Shown piece by piece: positions 46,664-55,976 of a DNA stretch of 64,000 nucleotides. The DNA lies in the NCBI RefSeq assembly GCF_900112005.1, contig NZ_FOKK01000001.1:186001-250000 (forward strand), in the 5' to 3' direction. This stretch comes from Algoriphagus aquimarinus (GTDB lineage Bacteria > Bacteroidota > Bacteroidia > Cytophagales > Cyclobacteriaceae). Under the pieces are notes generated by a model. It was not told the origin of the DNA. It saw only the letters and a program-made list of their open reading frames with translations, and did no database searches. The translations under genes and the position numbers were made by a program. Each line of letters starts with the position of its first letter. Positions within the stretch are counted from its first letter, which is position 1.

Positions 46664-46670
46664 AATAACT

Positions 46671-46705
46671 AAAAAGACCATCACCACGATGATGGTCTTT
46701 TTTTT
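46671..46705 (+). terminator. hflX terminator
   Basis: Stem AAAGACCATCA / TGATGGTCTTT with a 6-nt loop followed by eight T residues, only 8 nt beyond the hflX stop. A textbook intrinsic terminator. Confidence 0.93.
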
Positions 46706-46791
46706 GTATGTGTAAGTCAGTAAACTTTTTATGAAATTTTCTTCGCCTCAGTTCATTTTTTTGGTCTTAAATTTCTGCTAACCTTAGCCTT

Positions 46792-47871
46792 ATGAATACG
46801 GATTTCTCACAGTATGACATTTTTTTTGAATTGACTCCAGACCTAGTCTGTATTGCTGGTTTCGACGGGTATTTCAAAAAAATAAACCCTGCTGTCAAGG
46901 AGGTTTTAGGATATTCTTATGAAGAATTATATTCCAACCCAATTCATCATTTCATCTATCAAGAAGACAAGGAAAATACGGCAAAAGAAAGGTCTGAATT
47001 ACTTAAATCTACCCCTTTAGTCAATTTCGAAAATAGATATGTCACCAAATCAGGTGAAATTGTATGGCTTTCTTGGACATCCCAGCCGGTAACAAAAGAC
47101 CAAATTATTTTTGCTATAGCTCGAAATATCACACAAAAAAAAGAACTCGAAGCTGACAGAAATTCACTTTTAACCAACCTGACAGAAATCAATAAGGATC
47201 TCCGCCACATAGGCCATATGACTTCACATGACCTCCGGTCTCCGGTGAATAATCTGCTGTCTATCTATGAGTTAATAGATTATTCCAAAATCACGGATAA
47301 AGAAACCTTAGAGCTCATGGAGATATTTAAGATGAGCTGTGAAGATTTGCGTGATAAACTTAACGTCTATTCTAAAGAGCTTAGGGAAAAACAGTCCTTA
47401 TACATCCCATTCAAAGAAATTGATCTTCAAAAGCTGGTAAAAAAAGTATCCAAATCCATCTATTCTCTTCTCAAAAACTCTAAAGCTACAGTCGTAACTG
47501 ATTTTGATGAGTTACCTAAGATAACGTCTAACTCTACTTATCTGGAAAGTATTTTTCTCAATCTAACGACCAATTCGATCAAGTATAAAAAAGCAGGAGC
47601 TGACCCCGTCATTACAATTTCATGTAAACGGGTTGAAGGCAAAATCCATCTGACCTTTTCAGACAATGGATTGGGATTTGACTTGGAAAAAGTAAAAGAT
47701 AAACTATTTGGTTTTCAGCAGACATTTCATCGCAACGAGGATAGCCGAGGAATAGGGCTTTATCTGGTTTACAACCACGTTCAGAGTCTTGGAGGAACGA
47801 TCGAAGTAGAAAGCAAGGTTGGCGAGGGCACAACCTTTCGTATTATTCTGAATTCTCAAGAATTACAGTGA
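46792..47871 (+). CDS. PAS-domain sensor histidine kinase
   Basis: 359 residues, no membrane segment. A PAS domain occupies about residues 10-125 (ELTPDLVCIAGFDGYFKKINPA). The phosphoacceptor region is TSHDLRSPVNN with H146. The ATPase domain has N-box LNLTTNSIKYKK, G1 FSDNGLGFDLEKV and GIGLYLVYNHVQSLGG. Cytosolic sensor kinase; ligand and partner regulator unknown, with no response regulator next to it. The kinase core closely resembles the C-terminus of the large kinase at 58503, suggesting a shared lineage. Confidence 0.92.
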   Translation: MNTDFSQYDIFFELTPDLVCIAGFDGYFKKINPAVKEVLGYSYEELYSNPIHHFIYQEDKENTAKERSELLKSTPLVNFENRYVTKSGEIVWLSWTSQPVTKDQIIFAIARNITQKKELEADRNSLLTNLTEINKDLRHIGHMTSHDLRSPVNNLLSIYELIDYSKITDKETLELMEIFKMSCEDLRDKLNVYSKELREKQSLYIPFKEIDLQKLVKKVSKSIYSLLKNSKATVVTDFDELPKITSNSTYLESIFLNLTTNSIKYKKAGADPVITISCKRVEGKIHLTFSDNGLGFDLEKVKDKLFGFQQTFHRNEDSRGIGLYLVYNHVQSLGGTIEVESKVGEGTTFRIILNSQELQ

Positions 47872-47981
47872 AAAAATAGACTTCCGCAATTTTTTATAAA
47901 ATCAAAAGACATTACAGGATAGATTTACCAATTATAATATTTTGTTTGGTGTGATTAAGCAAAACCTGCAACTTAGCATCA

Positions 47982-49652
47982 ATGAAGAAATCTATATATC
48001 TTTTTTTTACAGCCTCATTCCTTATTTTCTCTTGCTCTCAGAAAAGTGAATTTGGAGGCGAAATCAGTACTGACTCAGAGCAAATTAAGGCAGGAAAAGT
48101 TCTTTTTGAGAACAATTGCAGCACTTGTCATAGCTTAGAACAAAATGGGATCGGACCAAATCTAAGTGGGTTAACCCATTCTGTGGAATCTTCATGGATC
48201 AAGAATTTTATAAAAAATCCATCGGCTGTAATTGAAGCTAATGACCCAAGAGCTGTAAAGCTTTTTGAATTGTATAAAACCTACATGCCTCCTTTTCCAG
48301 GAATAGAAGAAAAGGATCTAGATGCGCTACTCGCATATCTTCATACCTACGAGACCTTACCTGATAGTTTGCCACAAATTGGCTTAGAAAATCCTATCCC
48401 TGACTCTGTTCCTGACTCTGGTATTCGTATAGAATTGGAGCTATACAGTCAATTGCCAGCCTCTGATACAGCTTTCCCTTTAGCAAAAATGACTAAAATG
48501 GAAGCTATTCCAGGCACAGAGCGCTTATTCATCAATGATCAGCGCGTAGGACTTTACGAACTCATTGATAGCAAGCCAAATGTATACTTACCTATCAGTG
48601 AGTTAAAACCTGATATGGTCAGTAAACCAGGTTGGGCTACCGGAATGGCAAGTTTTACATTTCATCCAGAATTTACCAAAAACGGCCTTTTCTATACTGC
48701 TCACACTGAACCAGGCGGCACTCAACAAGCTGATTATGGCTATTCGGACACTATCCGAGTTTTCATGCAATGGATTCTAACGGAGTGGAAAGCTGACAAT
48801 CCTTCAGCTAAGGTTTTCAATGGCTCATCCAGAGAACTTGTTCGAATAGATATTCCTTCTCAGGCTCACGGAATGCAAGAGCTGACTTTTAATCCAAATG
48901 CCAAATCAGGAGACGAAGATTATGGCTTGCTTTTCATCGGCTTTGGAGATGGAGGGCTAACAGAAAAACGTGCCGCCCACCTATCCAACAGTAAAGGTTC
49001 GAAAATCTACAGTAGTATTCTGAGAATAGATCCAATAGGAAACAACAGTATAAATGGCAAGTACGGAATCCCAACGAGCAATCCTTTTGCAGGTAAAGAA
49101 GGAAAAGCAGGTGAAGTATATGCGTATGGCTTTCGTAATCCTAATAGGATTTTTTGGGATACGAAAGGAAACATGTTTGCTACAGATATTGGGCAACACA
49201 GTATAGAAGAGCTCAATAAGATAGAAAAGGGCAAGTTCTATGGTTGGCCGATTAGAGAAGGACGATTTATAATCAATCCATATGGCAAGTTCAGAGAAAT
49301 CTTTCCTCTACAGGAAGACGATGAAAAATTTGGTGTTACATATCCTATCATTCAACTGGACCACGATGAGCTTGCGGCAATATTCGCTGGCTATATCATG
49401 CCTTCTGGTCCACTTCAAGGAAAATTGATTTTTGGAGATATACTTTCAGGCAGACTATTCTTCGCTGACTTGTATGATTTAGAAAAGTCTGGTGTAGAAA
49501 GCTGGGGAGTGATTTTCGAAGGAAAAGAAATTAGTCTTCTGGAGCTTTGCGGCGGAGAGCGAGTAGATTTGAAGTTTGGAAAAGATGCCAGCGAACAAAT
49601 TTACATCATGAGTAAGACAGAAGGGAAAATCTTCAAGTTATCAATGAATTGA
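47982..49652 (+). CDS. Cytochrome c - PQQ-type sugar dehydrogenase fusion lipoprotein
   Basis: 556 residues. Lipobox cysteine at C18 (LIFSC). A class I cytochrome c domain spans ~30-130 with heme motif CSTCH at 46-50 and a likely Met ligand in YMPPFPG. The rest is a six-bladed propeller of the glucose/sorbosone dehydrogenase type, with EVYAYGFRNPNRI, GQHSIEELNKIEKGKFYGWP and IFGDILSGRLFFAD. Predicted to oxidise a sugar or alcohol in the periplasm and pass electrons to its own heme. Calcium/PQQ site residues cannot be checked by eye. Confidence 0.85.
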   Translation: MKKSIYLFFTASFLIFSCSQKSEFGGEISTDSEQIKAGKVLFENNCSTCHSLEQNGIGPNLSGLTHSVESSWIKNFIKNPSAVIEANDPRAVKLFELYKTYMPPFPGIEEKDLDALLAYLHTYETLPDSLPQIGLENPIPDSVPDSGIRIELELYSQLPASDTAFPLAKMTKMEAIPGTERLFINDQRVGLYELIDSKPNVYLPISELKPDMVSKPGWATGMASFTFHPEFTKNGLFYTAHTEPGGTQQADYGYSDTIRVFMQWILTEWKADNPSAKVFNGSSRELVRIDIPSQAHGMQELTFNPNAKSGDEDYGLLFIGFGDGGLTEKRAAHLSNSKGSKIYSSILRIDPIGNNSINGKYGIPTSNPFAGKEGKAGEVYAYGFRNPNRIFWDTKGNMFATDIGQHSIEELNKIEKGKFYGWPIREGRFIINPYGKFREIFPLQEDDEKFGVTYPIIQLDHDELAAIFAGYIMPSGPLQGKLIFGDILSGRLFFADLYDLEKSGVESWGVIFEGKEISLLELCGGERVDLKFGKDASEQIYIMSKTEGKIFKLSMN

Positions 49653-49767
49653 GCCAATAGATTGGTTTACCTACATACGAGTGTAGGCACTTTGGTCAAT
49701 ACCTGATTGAAACCATCTCATCTTTATCAATGGTCTATTGCTATTCTCTGAAGTAAAAAAATATCAT

Positions 49768-49799
49768 AATAAAGGCCAGCTTAAAAGCTGGCCTTTATT
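49768..49799. terminator. Bidirectional terminator
   Basis: A perfect 13-bp palindrome AATAAAGGCCAGC / GCTGGCCTTTATT with a six-base loop between two convergent genes. The minus-strand side continues into a long T run about 10 nt further on. It should stop transcripts from both sides. Confidence 0.8.
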
Positions 49800-49807
49800 A
49801 GTTGATC

Positions 49808-51460
49808 TTATTGACCCGAAATATTCATTGAGCCCACGTAGTAATCTTTATCTACAGTGATTTTGGCATTTTTCTGCACAACGTCAACTGACTGCCAACT
49901 CTGAGTTGGAGTTAAATTCATCTCCTTACCATCCACATCGATTTTCACTGGCATATTGAAGCCAACGACACCATTGTCCCAACGATAATACAACTTGCCT
50001 TCCTGCAAATAATAACTGAAAATCGGAATTCGAATATCTCTTAAATATTGATCAAAAACAGGGCTTAGATTAATTCCCGATTTCTGTGAAATGTAATTTT
50101 CGATTTGACGTGTTGTCACTGTTTTATGATAAAACTCAGCATTCAAGCCTCGCAAGATTGATCTCCACTTTTCATCGTCATTTATCACCTGGCGAATAGT
50201 ATGCAGCATATTATGGCCTTTATTATACATGTCGCCAGAACCTTCCTGATTGACTCCATATTTCCCTATCACTGGGGCTGCATTTCCTATCCCTTTTCTC
50301 AAACCTAATGTGTATGCAGAAGCAGCTTCTTTTCCATAGAAATAATCAATAAATATATTCTCTGAATAAGAAGTGAAGCTCTCATGAATCCACATATCAG
50401 CGATATCTCGATAAGTTATATTATTAGCAAACCACTCGTGCCCTGACTCGTGGATGATGATGTAATCAAACTTCAATCCCCAGCCAGTTCCGCTGAGGTC
50501 TCTTCCTAAATAGCCATTCTCATACTTATTTCCATAAGTAACAGAACTTTGATGCTCCATTCCCAAGTAGGGTGCTTCGACTAATTTATAGCTGTCTTCA
50601 TAAAAAGGATAAGGTCCAAACCAATGCTCAAAAGCTTCCATCAAGCGAGGCGCATCTTTAAACTGTTTCTTAGCTTTGGCTAGATTATCACGGAGTACAT
50701 AATAGTCCAAGTCCAGCTCGCCTTTTTCACCTTTATATTTTTCTCCAAAATGGACATAATCGCCCACGTTGATATTAATTCCGTAATTATTGATCGGGTT
50801 TTTCACTTCCCAATGATAGGTTTTGGTCTTGGCGGCCTTATTGTGATCAGTTTTGATCAATCGACCATTAGAAACATCCATCAGGTTTTCTGGTACAGTC
50901 ACGCTAATCAAAACACCTTGATCTGGTTCATCATACATGTGGTCTTTGTTTGGCCACCAGATACTAGCACCAAGTCCCTGATTGGAATTTGCAATGAAAG
51001 GCAGGCCATTGCTATCCTTGTTCCACGTCAATCCTCCATCCCAAGGAGGGCGAACAGCCTCCACAGGCGTTCCTGAAAATGTAAGAACAACTGCCTTTTC
51101 TTCTCCTATCTTTTGGGTTGATTTCAAAGTGATAAAGTGCGCATTTCCATCATGCTCAATTTCCAATTCTACGCCATCTTGCTCTGCCTTGCTAAGCTGC
51201 ATAGGCGCTTGTAAGTCAATCTGCATGCGTTTAGAATCTTCCAGCACCTTGTATCGTACCGTGTTTTTACCAGAAAGTGACTTAGTCTCCGGATCAACAG
51301 TTACTTCCAAATGATAGTATTGCAAATCCCACCAGGCCCGCTCAGGAGTGATCGTGCCGCGAAGAGTATCCTGTCTCGTAAACTCCTCTCCATGAGGAAA
51401 CATTTGTGCTTGGGCGCTCAGGCAAAAGAGAAGGGAAAAACTAAGTAATATATATCTCAT
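49808..51460 (-). CDS. Exported M1-family zinc metallopeptidase
   Basis: 550 residues from the ATG at 51460 (signal peptide MRYILLSFSLLFCLSAQAQ). The zinc site is HESGH at 337-341 with the third ligand E360 in WIHESF, the HExxH-x18-E spacing of gluzincins. The exopeptidase loop appears as GMEHQSSVTYG rather than the classical GAMEN, a known variation. A beta-sandwich N-terminal domain precedes it. Probably a periplasmic or secreted aminopeptidase. Shares a terminator with the convergent dehydrogenase gene. Confidence 0.9.
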   Translation of the reverse strand: MRYILLSFSLLFCLSAQAQMFPHGEEFTRQDTLRGTITPERAWWDLQYYHLEVTVDPETKSLSGKNTVRYKVLEDSKRMQIDLQAPMQLSKAEQDGVELEIEHDGNAHFITLKSTQKIGEEKAVVLTFSGTPVEAVRPPWDGGLTWNKDSNGLPFIANSNQGLGASIWWPNKDHMYDEPDQGVLISVTVPENLMDVSNGRLIKTDHNKAAKTKTYHWEVKNPINNYGININVGDYVHFGEKYKGEKGELDLDYYVLRDNLAKAKKQFKDAPRLMEAFEHWFGPYPFYEDSYKLVEAPYLGMEHQSSVTYGNKYENGYLGRDLSGTGWGLKFDYIIIHESGHEWFANNITYRDIADMWIHESFTSYSENIFIDYFYGKEAASAYTLGLRKGIGNAAPVIGKYGVNQEGSGDMYNKGHNMLHTIRQVINDDEKWRSILRGLNAEFYHKTVTTRQIENYISQKSGINLSPVFDQYLRDIRIPIFSYYLQEGKLYYRWDNGVVGFNMPVKIDVDGKEMNLTPTQSWQSVDVVQKNAKITVDKDYYVGSMNISGQ

Positions 51461-51611
51461 AGCTAATTCAAAATTTGGGATTTGAGTACACAAGATACTT
51501 GGAAGGATTTATTGAAAAGGCATACATTTCCACGAAAGGACTTAATTTTAGTGAAAGGAAGCTTGTCAATCATGAAAAAGCAAAGGAATGGCTTAACCAA
51601 TTTCTATCAAC

Positions 51612-51950
51612 ATGTTCAATTATAACAATCGCAAATTCCGCGCGGTACAAAACACTGAAAATGGAGAAACCTCTGCTGAAACGGTTTTCCATTATCATCA
51701 AGAAGGCACTATCATAACTGCAGCATATGCTGGAGGAAAAATTGTCAAAGGACAGTTGATAGGTTTGGTGGACGAAGCAGGAAATATCAACATGCGCTAT
51801 CATCAAGTGAATTCATCTGGAGAACTGATGACTGGCATCTGCCACAGCAAACCTGAAATCTTAGATAATGGTAAAATCCGCCTCCACGAAACTTGGGAAT
51901 GGACTTCCGGTGATAGGTCTAGGGGAGAAAGTGTTATTGAGGAGATTTGA
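51612..51950 (+). CDS. Small conserved protein (often mislabelled N-acetylglutamate synthase)
   Basis: 112 residues. The opening MFNYNNRKFRAVQNTENGETS and HYHQEGTIITAAYAGG, then LVDEAGNINMRYHQVN, mark a small beta-rich family that I recall being annotated, without experimental basis, as n-acetylglutamate synthase. No signal peptide and no acetyltransferase motif. Function unknown. An overlapping upstream frame from 51475 is not believed. It follows the M1 peptidase gene divergently. Confidence 0.75.
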   Translation: MFNYNNRKFRAVQNTENGETSAETVFHYHQEGTIITAAYAGGKIVKGQLIGLVDEAGNINMRYHQVNSSGELMTGICHSKPEILDNGKIRLHETWEWTSGDRSRGESVIEEI

Positions 51951-51962
51951 TTTTTATGTTTG

Positions 51963-51988
51963 ATGTCGGATGTCGGGTGTCCGATGTT
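51963..51988. repeat. GATGTCGGATGTC-type intergenic repeat
   Basis: GATGTCGGATGTCGGGTGTC followed by CGATGT, a short imperfect tandem repeat between two small genes, in the style of other intergenic repeats here. Confidence 0.5.
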
Positions 51989-52058
51989 GCAAAATCGCTA
52001 ATCGAAGCAATACTGAAATTGGTTTATCGTACATTAGAGTGTTTTAAATCAATTGGTT

Positions 52059-52346
52059 ATGAAAAAGGAAAAATTGAAATCAGATATATATTCCATGATA
52101 GCTGATGTGGAAAGTGAAGAATGGCTAGAGGAAATCAAAACTTTTTTAGCCAATAAAGCTGCCTATCAAGAAAGGTTAGTATCTGCTGCACAGGCAGGAG
52201 AAAACGATATCATAAACGGAAGATTGATGAGTCTAGAGGAAATAAAATCACGACTATATGATAAAATGAAAAAGCGATCAGATGATGTAAGTAATGGAAA
52301 TTTTATTTCTCATGAAGACTTAGAAAAAGAGTCAAAAAATTGGTAG
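52059..52346 (+). CDS. Small antitoxin-like protein
   Basis: 95 residues from the ATG at 52059 (a TTG at 52053 is the alternative). Helical and charged, with SAAQAGENDIINGRLMSLEEIKSRL in the middle, a style shared with RelB/ParD-like or addiction-module antitoxins in Bacteroidota (AxxGExDIxxGR), here shortened. No toxin of the usual ParE/PIN type is adjacent; the next gene is unrelated. Could be an orphan antitoxin or another helical small protein. Preceded by a GATGTCGGATGTC-type repeat at 51963. Confidence 0.6.
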   Translation: MKKEKLKSDIYSMIADVESEEWLEEIKTFLANKAAYQERLVSAAQAGENDIINGRLMSLEEIKSRLYDKMKKRSDDVSNGNFISHEDLEKESKNW

Positions 52347-52398
52347 GTGGGTTATTATTTTATCACCTAAAAAGAATTGCTAGATCAAGCTAATTTTA

Positions 52399-52914
52399 AT
52401 GAAGTACTTCGCAACATATGAAATTCCAAAGCACAAATTATTACCCTTAATTGGAGAAGAAGTGAAAAATGGAGTTACAGGAAGTACTACCTATTTCATA
52501 AAATCTTTTGTGTCTGATGAATCAATTGAATTACTAAAAGACTCTAAAGGAATTTTTCAAATTTTCTCAAATGGTCTATTGCTTAGAGTATTCAAAAACA
52601 ATCGTACGATTTCAATTCCAATACCATTTAATCAAATTAAAAGGTTAGAATTAATAAAGGGAAAGGAGTCTATTCAACCCATATTTTTCTTTCCCATGTG
52701 GATTTTATTAAAAGTTGGACTCCGTATTGACATTGCCCGCTATTTTAGACTTAGATATTGGGAGTACAAAATAGAAGCGACCATTCTAGAAATTGAGACG
52801 CATTCGGCAACATTTAAACTTGAAACCAATGGTTACACTTTTAACAGCCAAGAAGAATTCTTCGCTAAATTGACAGACATTCAAGAATTAAAAATTATTA
52901 AACCCATTCCTTAA
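52399..52914 (+). CDS. Hypothetical protein
   Basis: 171 residues, starting at ATG 52399. A central hydrophobic stretch (PIFFFPMWILLKVGL, ~residues 97-111) may be a membrane or monotopic segment; the flanks are beta-rich with FSNGLLLRVFKNNRTISIPIPFNQIKRL, quoted here only in part of its context, giving a PH-like impression. A+T-rich relative to neighbours. I do not recognise a family. Followed by a hairpin shared with convergent metE. Confidence 0.65.
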   Translation: MKYFATYEIPKHKLLPLIGEEVKNGVTGSTTYFIKSFVSDESIELLKDSKGIFQIFSNGLLLRVFKNNRTISIPIPFNQIKRLELIKGKESIQPIFFFPMWILLKVGLRIDIARYFRLRYWEYKIEATILEIETHSATFKLETNGYTFNSQEEFFAKLTDIQELKIIKPIP

Positions 52915-52931
52915 TTTTCCAAACTGGTAAA

Positions 52932-52969
52932 ATGCCCAGCGGATTTTAAACCCGCCAGGCATATTTTTT
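52932..52969. terminator. Hairpin between convergent genes
   Basis: Interrupted stem TGCC..GCGG / CCGC..GGCA followed on the plus strand by ATATTTTTT. It follows the 171-residue gene and abuts the metE stop at 52968, so it may end both transcripts. Confidence 0.6.
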
Positions 52970-55295
52970 AGCTCACAGGCTCAGAAACAGCTTCACGAAG
53001 TTCTTGCGCAGCAGCCACCATTTCAATCAAAGCCTTTCTGGTTTCTTCCCAGTGACGGGTTTTCAAACCGCAATCAGGATTCACCCATAGATTTGCCGCA
53101 GGAATTACAGCCTTGGCTTTTTCCATTAGTTGGGTCATCTCAGCCTTTGATGGCACTCGTGGAGAATGGATATCATACACCCCAGGCCCAATTTCATTTG
53201 GATAGTTAAACTCCGCGAAGGCATCCAACAATTCCATTTGAGATCTTGAACACTCAATCGTAATCACATCGGCATCCATGTCCGCTATATTTTGGATGAT
53301 GTCATTGAATTCCGAATAGCACATGTGCGTATGGATCTGCGTTTCATCTTTCACTCCAGATGCAGAGAGTCGGAACGCCCGAACCGCCCATTCCAAATAC
53401 GCCTGCCAGTCAGCTTTACGAAGCGGAAGACCTTCTCTGATCGCTGGTTCATCGATCTGAATCACGCCAATTCCAGCTTTCTCCAGATCCACAACCTCAT
53501 CTCGAATCGCCAAGGCAATCTGCGTACAGGTCTGAGATCTTGGCTGATCATTTCGCACAAAGCTCCATTGTAAAATCGTAACTGGCCCAGTAAGCATTCC
53601 CTTCACAGGTTTGTCAGTAAGTGACTGCGAGAAAGCTGACCAGCGAACCGTCATCGGCTTAGGTCTATGCACATCGCCATAGATAATCGGCGGCTTCACG
53701 CATCTACTTCCATAACTCTGCACCCAGCCAAACTTCGTAAAAGCAAATCCTGCCAACTGCTCACCGAAGTACTCAACCATGTCGTTGCGCTCAAATTCCC
53801 CATGCACAAGCACATCCATTCCGATTTCTTCCTGCCAAAGAATCGACTCCTTCGTCTCGTCCTCCAATAGTTTTTCGTAAACTTCTTGAGTCAACTCGCC
53901 TTTCTTAAATCTCGCTCTCCAGGATCTTACTTCTGTAGTCTGTGGAAAAGAACCAATAGTCGTGGTGGGAAAAAGTGGGAGCTTTAAAGCTGTTTTTTGT
54001 AGCGATTGACGGTTTGCAAAGCTGTTTTTCCGCTGATCGTCACCTAGAGCAACACTGGCGACTCTATTTTTCACTTGTTCATCGTGGATCAAGGAGGAGG
54101 TTTTTCTATTTACCACTGCTTGTTGATTTTGTGCCAAAATTTCCAAAATCTCCTCAGATGTATCTTTCCCTGCCAATTTTCTAAGAACAACCACTTCCTC
54201 TATTTTCTGCGTCGCAAAAGCCAACCATTGCCGTACTTCTACAGGAAGCGATTCGGTATTTTCCTCCAAATCCAGATCACAAGGAGAATGAATAAGCGAG
54301 CAGGAAGGCGCTATCCAAACACGATCCTCACCGATCGCTTGTACTGTTTTATTGATCAGCGAAAGAGAATTTTGGAAGTCATTTTTCCAGATATTTCTTC
54401 CATCCACCAGACCCAAGGAGAGGTTTACATTTGCTTTCAATTTCCCTGAATCCAGAATATCCTCCAGCTGAGAAGGACATCTCACCAAGTCTAAGTGAAG
54501 GGTGTGCACAGGTAGGGAAAGTGCTAATTCCAGATTCGCACCGAAGCAATCGAAGTAATTGGCAAGGATAATTTTAAGTGAAGGGAGAGCTTTTTTGATC
54601 TCGCCGTAGACGTATGTAAATGCATTTTGCTCTTTCTCCGTCAAATCCATCGCAAGGAAAGGCTCGTCAAACTGCACATAATCTACATGCAGAGAATCTA
54701 GTTTTTTCAGTATTTCCAGGTAAACCGGAAGCAAATTTTTGATCAGATCTATTCGTTCAAATCCAGCTTCTTTTTCCTTGCCCAAAAGCAGATAAGAAAC
54801 TGGGCCAATCAGGACTGGTTTAGTACTAATTCCAAGCTGCTTAGCCTCAGTGAATTCCTGAATCACTTTTGTAGAAAACAGTTTGAAAAATTGATTATTC
54901 GTGAATTCAGGAACGATGTAATGGTAATTCGTATCAAACCATTTGGTCATCTCCATAGCCGTAATATCCAGTCCATCTTGCTGATAGCCACGAGCCATCG
55001 CAAAATATAAGTCCAGCTCATTACCTCCTTTTTGAAGAATCACTTCATGATAGCGATCAGGAATCGCCCCAACCATCAGAGACATATCCAACACCTGATC
55101 GTAGAAAGAAAAGTCATTGGAAGGAATCAGGTCTATTCCAGCGTCCTTCTGAAACTGCCAATTAGCCTTTCGGATTTTTTCTCCAGCTGTGTGGAGATCT
55201 GAATTTGTGATTTTGCCTGACCAATACTGTTCACAGGCTTTTTTGAGTTCTCGGTGGCTACCTATTCGCGGATAGCCAAGATTATGCGTTTGCAT
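52968..55295 (-). CDS. metE: Cobalamin-independent methionine synthase
   Basis: 775 residues, the full two-barrel length. N-terminal LGYPRIGSHRELKKACEQYW; C-terminal barrel with TTIGSFPQT, VHGEFERNDMVEYFGEQL, RCVKPPIIYGDV, MLTGPVTILQWSF, IQIDEPAIREGLPLR and the zinc Cys in NPDCGLKTR. MetE transfers a methyl group from methyl-THF polyglutamate to homocysteine without B12. Its leader carries a cobalamin riboswitch at 55494-55670, so it should be switched off when cobalamin is available and a MetH is used instead. Confidence 0.97.
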   Translation of the reverse strand: MQTHNLGYPRIGSHRELKKACEQYWSGKITNSDLHTAGEKIRKANWQFQKDAGIDLIPSNDFSFYDQVLDMSLMVGAIPDRYHEVILQKGGNELDLYFAMARGYQQDGLDITAMEMTKWFDTNYHYIVPEFTNNQFFKLFSTKVIQEFTEAKQLGISTKPVLIGPVSYLLLGKEKEAGFERIDLIKNLLPVYLEILKKLDSLHVDYVQFDEPFLAMDLTEKEQNAFTYVYGEIKKALPSLKIILANYFDCFGANLELALSLPVHTLHLDLVRCPSQLEDILDSGKLKANVNLSLGLVDGRNIWKNDFQNSLSLINKTVQAIGEDRVWIAPSCSLIHSPCDLDLEENTESLPVEVRQWLAFATQKIEEVVVLRKLAGKDTSEEILEILAQNQQAVVNRKTSSLIHDEQVKNRVASVALGDDQRKNSFANRQSLQKTALKLPLFPTTTIGSFPQTTEVRSWRARFKKGELTQEVYEKLLEDETKESILWQEEIGMDVLVHGEFERNDMVEYFGEQLAGFAFTKFGWVQSYGSRCVKPPIIYGDVHRPKPMTVRWSAFSQSLTDKPVKGMLTGPVTILQWSFVRNDQPRSQTCTQIALAIRDEVVDLEKAGIGVIQIDEPAIREGLPLRKADWQAYLEWAVRAFRLSASGVKDETQIHTHMCYSEFNDIIQNIADMDADVITIECSRSQMELLDAFAEFNYPNEIGPGVYDIHSPRVPSKAEMTQLMEKAKAVIPAANLWVNPDCGLKTRHWEETRKALIEMVAAAQELREAVSEPVS

Positions 55296-55493
55296 CTCTT
55301 TTAACTTTTAATGATGAATAATTAGTTAAAAGCTCTTTGGCTAGATTTCACCATGCTGGCAAATCGGGCAATTGGAAAAGTAAAATACGCACATAGCAGA
55401 TCTTGTCTGAGCCCAAGGGACACAGATAAAAGCATTCTAAGAAAACGTATCAAACTTGACTAAAAAGCCTCATTCGCGGAAGCATCGTCAATT

Positions 55494-55670
55494 CGGAATA
55501 GGCAGGTCTCCTGACTTGTAACGACTTTCATCGTCCTTCCCGTCTCCGTGGTGTTGGCGACAGTGGACATGCGAGGATGATCGTCTTTGGTGTGTTACTT
55601 ACAGTTGCGCGACAGTTCGTGATTTTCACACGATTCCCTATTAATCTACAGCTAAGTAAAACCTCTTCCG
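55494..55670 (-). promoter_or_regulatory. Cobalamin riboswitch upstream of metE
   Basis: On the minus strand the segment carries the conserved core AATAGGGAA near 55640, GTGAAAATCACGAACTG, CGCGCAACTGTAA (B12 box region near 55600), ACACCACGG and the 3' element GTCAGGAGACCTGCC at 55501-55515. CGGAA at 55666-55670 (minus strand) pairs with TTCCG at 55494-55498, closing the P1 stem. It ends ~200 nt before the metE start. The expression platform was not resolved, although a T-rich stretch follows at ~55460. Adenosyl- or methylcobalamin binding is expected to repress metE. Confidence 0.95.
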
Positions 55671-55976
55671 GTTGATAAAGAAATAAAGTTAAGAACTATT
55701 TCAGCGGTGAAAGTAGTGAAATTTATGTGATTACCCGTAATGATGCAAGCAACCATATTCTCTTTGATATACTGGAAGAAAGACCGATGACCGAAGTCAC
55801 CTAAATCTAAGTGTTTACCAAATCCTAATACGCATTTGCATCTTTACTTGTAGTAAATCGATGACAGGAGGAACTTCTAAACTTCAATTTCCCAACAACC
55901 AGTTTTAACCAACATTTCAATGCTATGACGGACCGCCTACTTCGTACTTGAGACTTTTTACTTCGTACTTCAGACT
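55671..55976. other. Intergenic region upstream of the metE riboswitch
   Basis: About 306 nt with no convincing gene. It should contain the metE promoter; TAACTTTA on the minus strand near 55690 is a poor match to the -7 element. It also holds dispersed repeats AGACCGATGACCGAAG (55788) and CTTCGTACTT...CTTCGTACTTCAGAC (55941-55975). Confidence 0.6.

Noticed and set aside
51475-51717. 80-codon open frame overlapping the M1 peptidase leader and the gene at 51612
   Set aside because: It overlaps a better-supported frame on the same strand and lacks family-like sequence.
55680-55700. metE promoter -7 element TAACTTTA
   Set aside because: It is a poor match to TAnnTTTG and no -33 box stands at the right distance.
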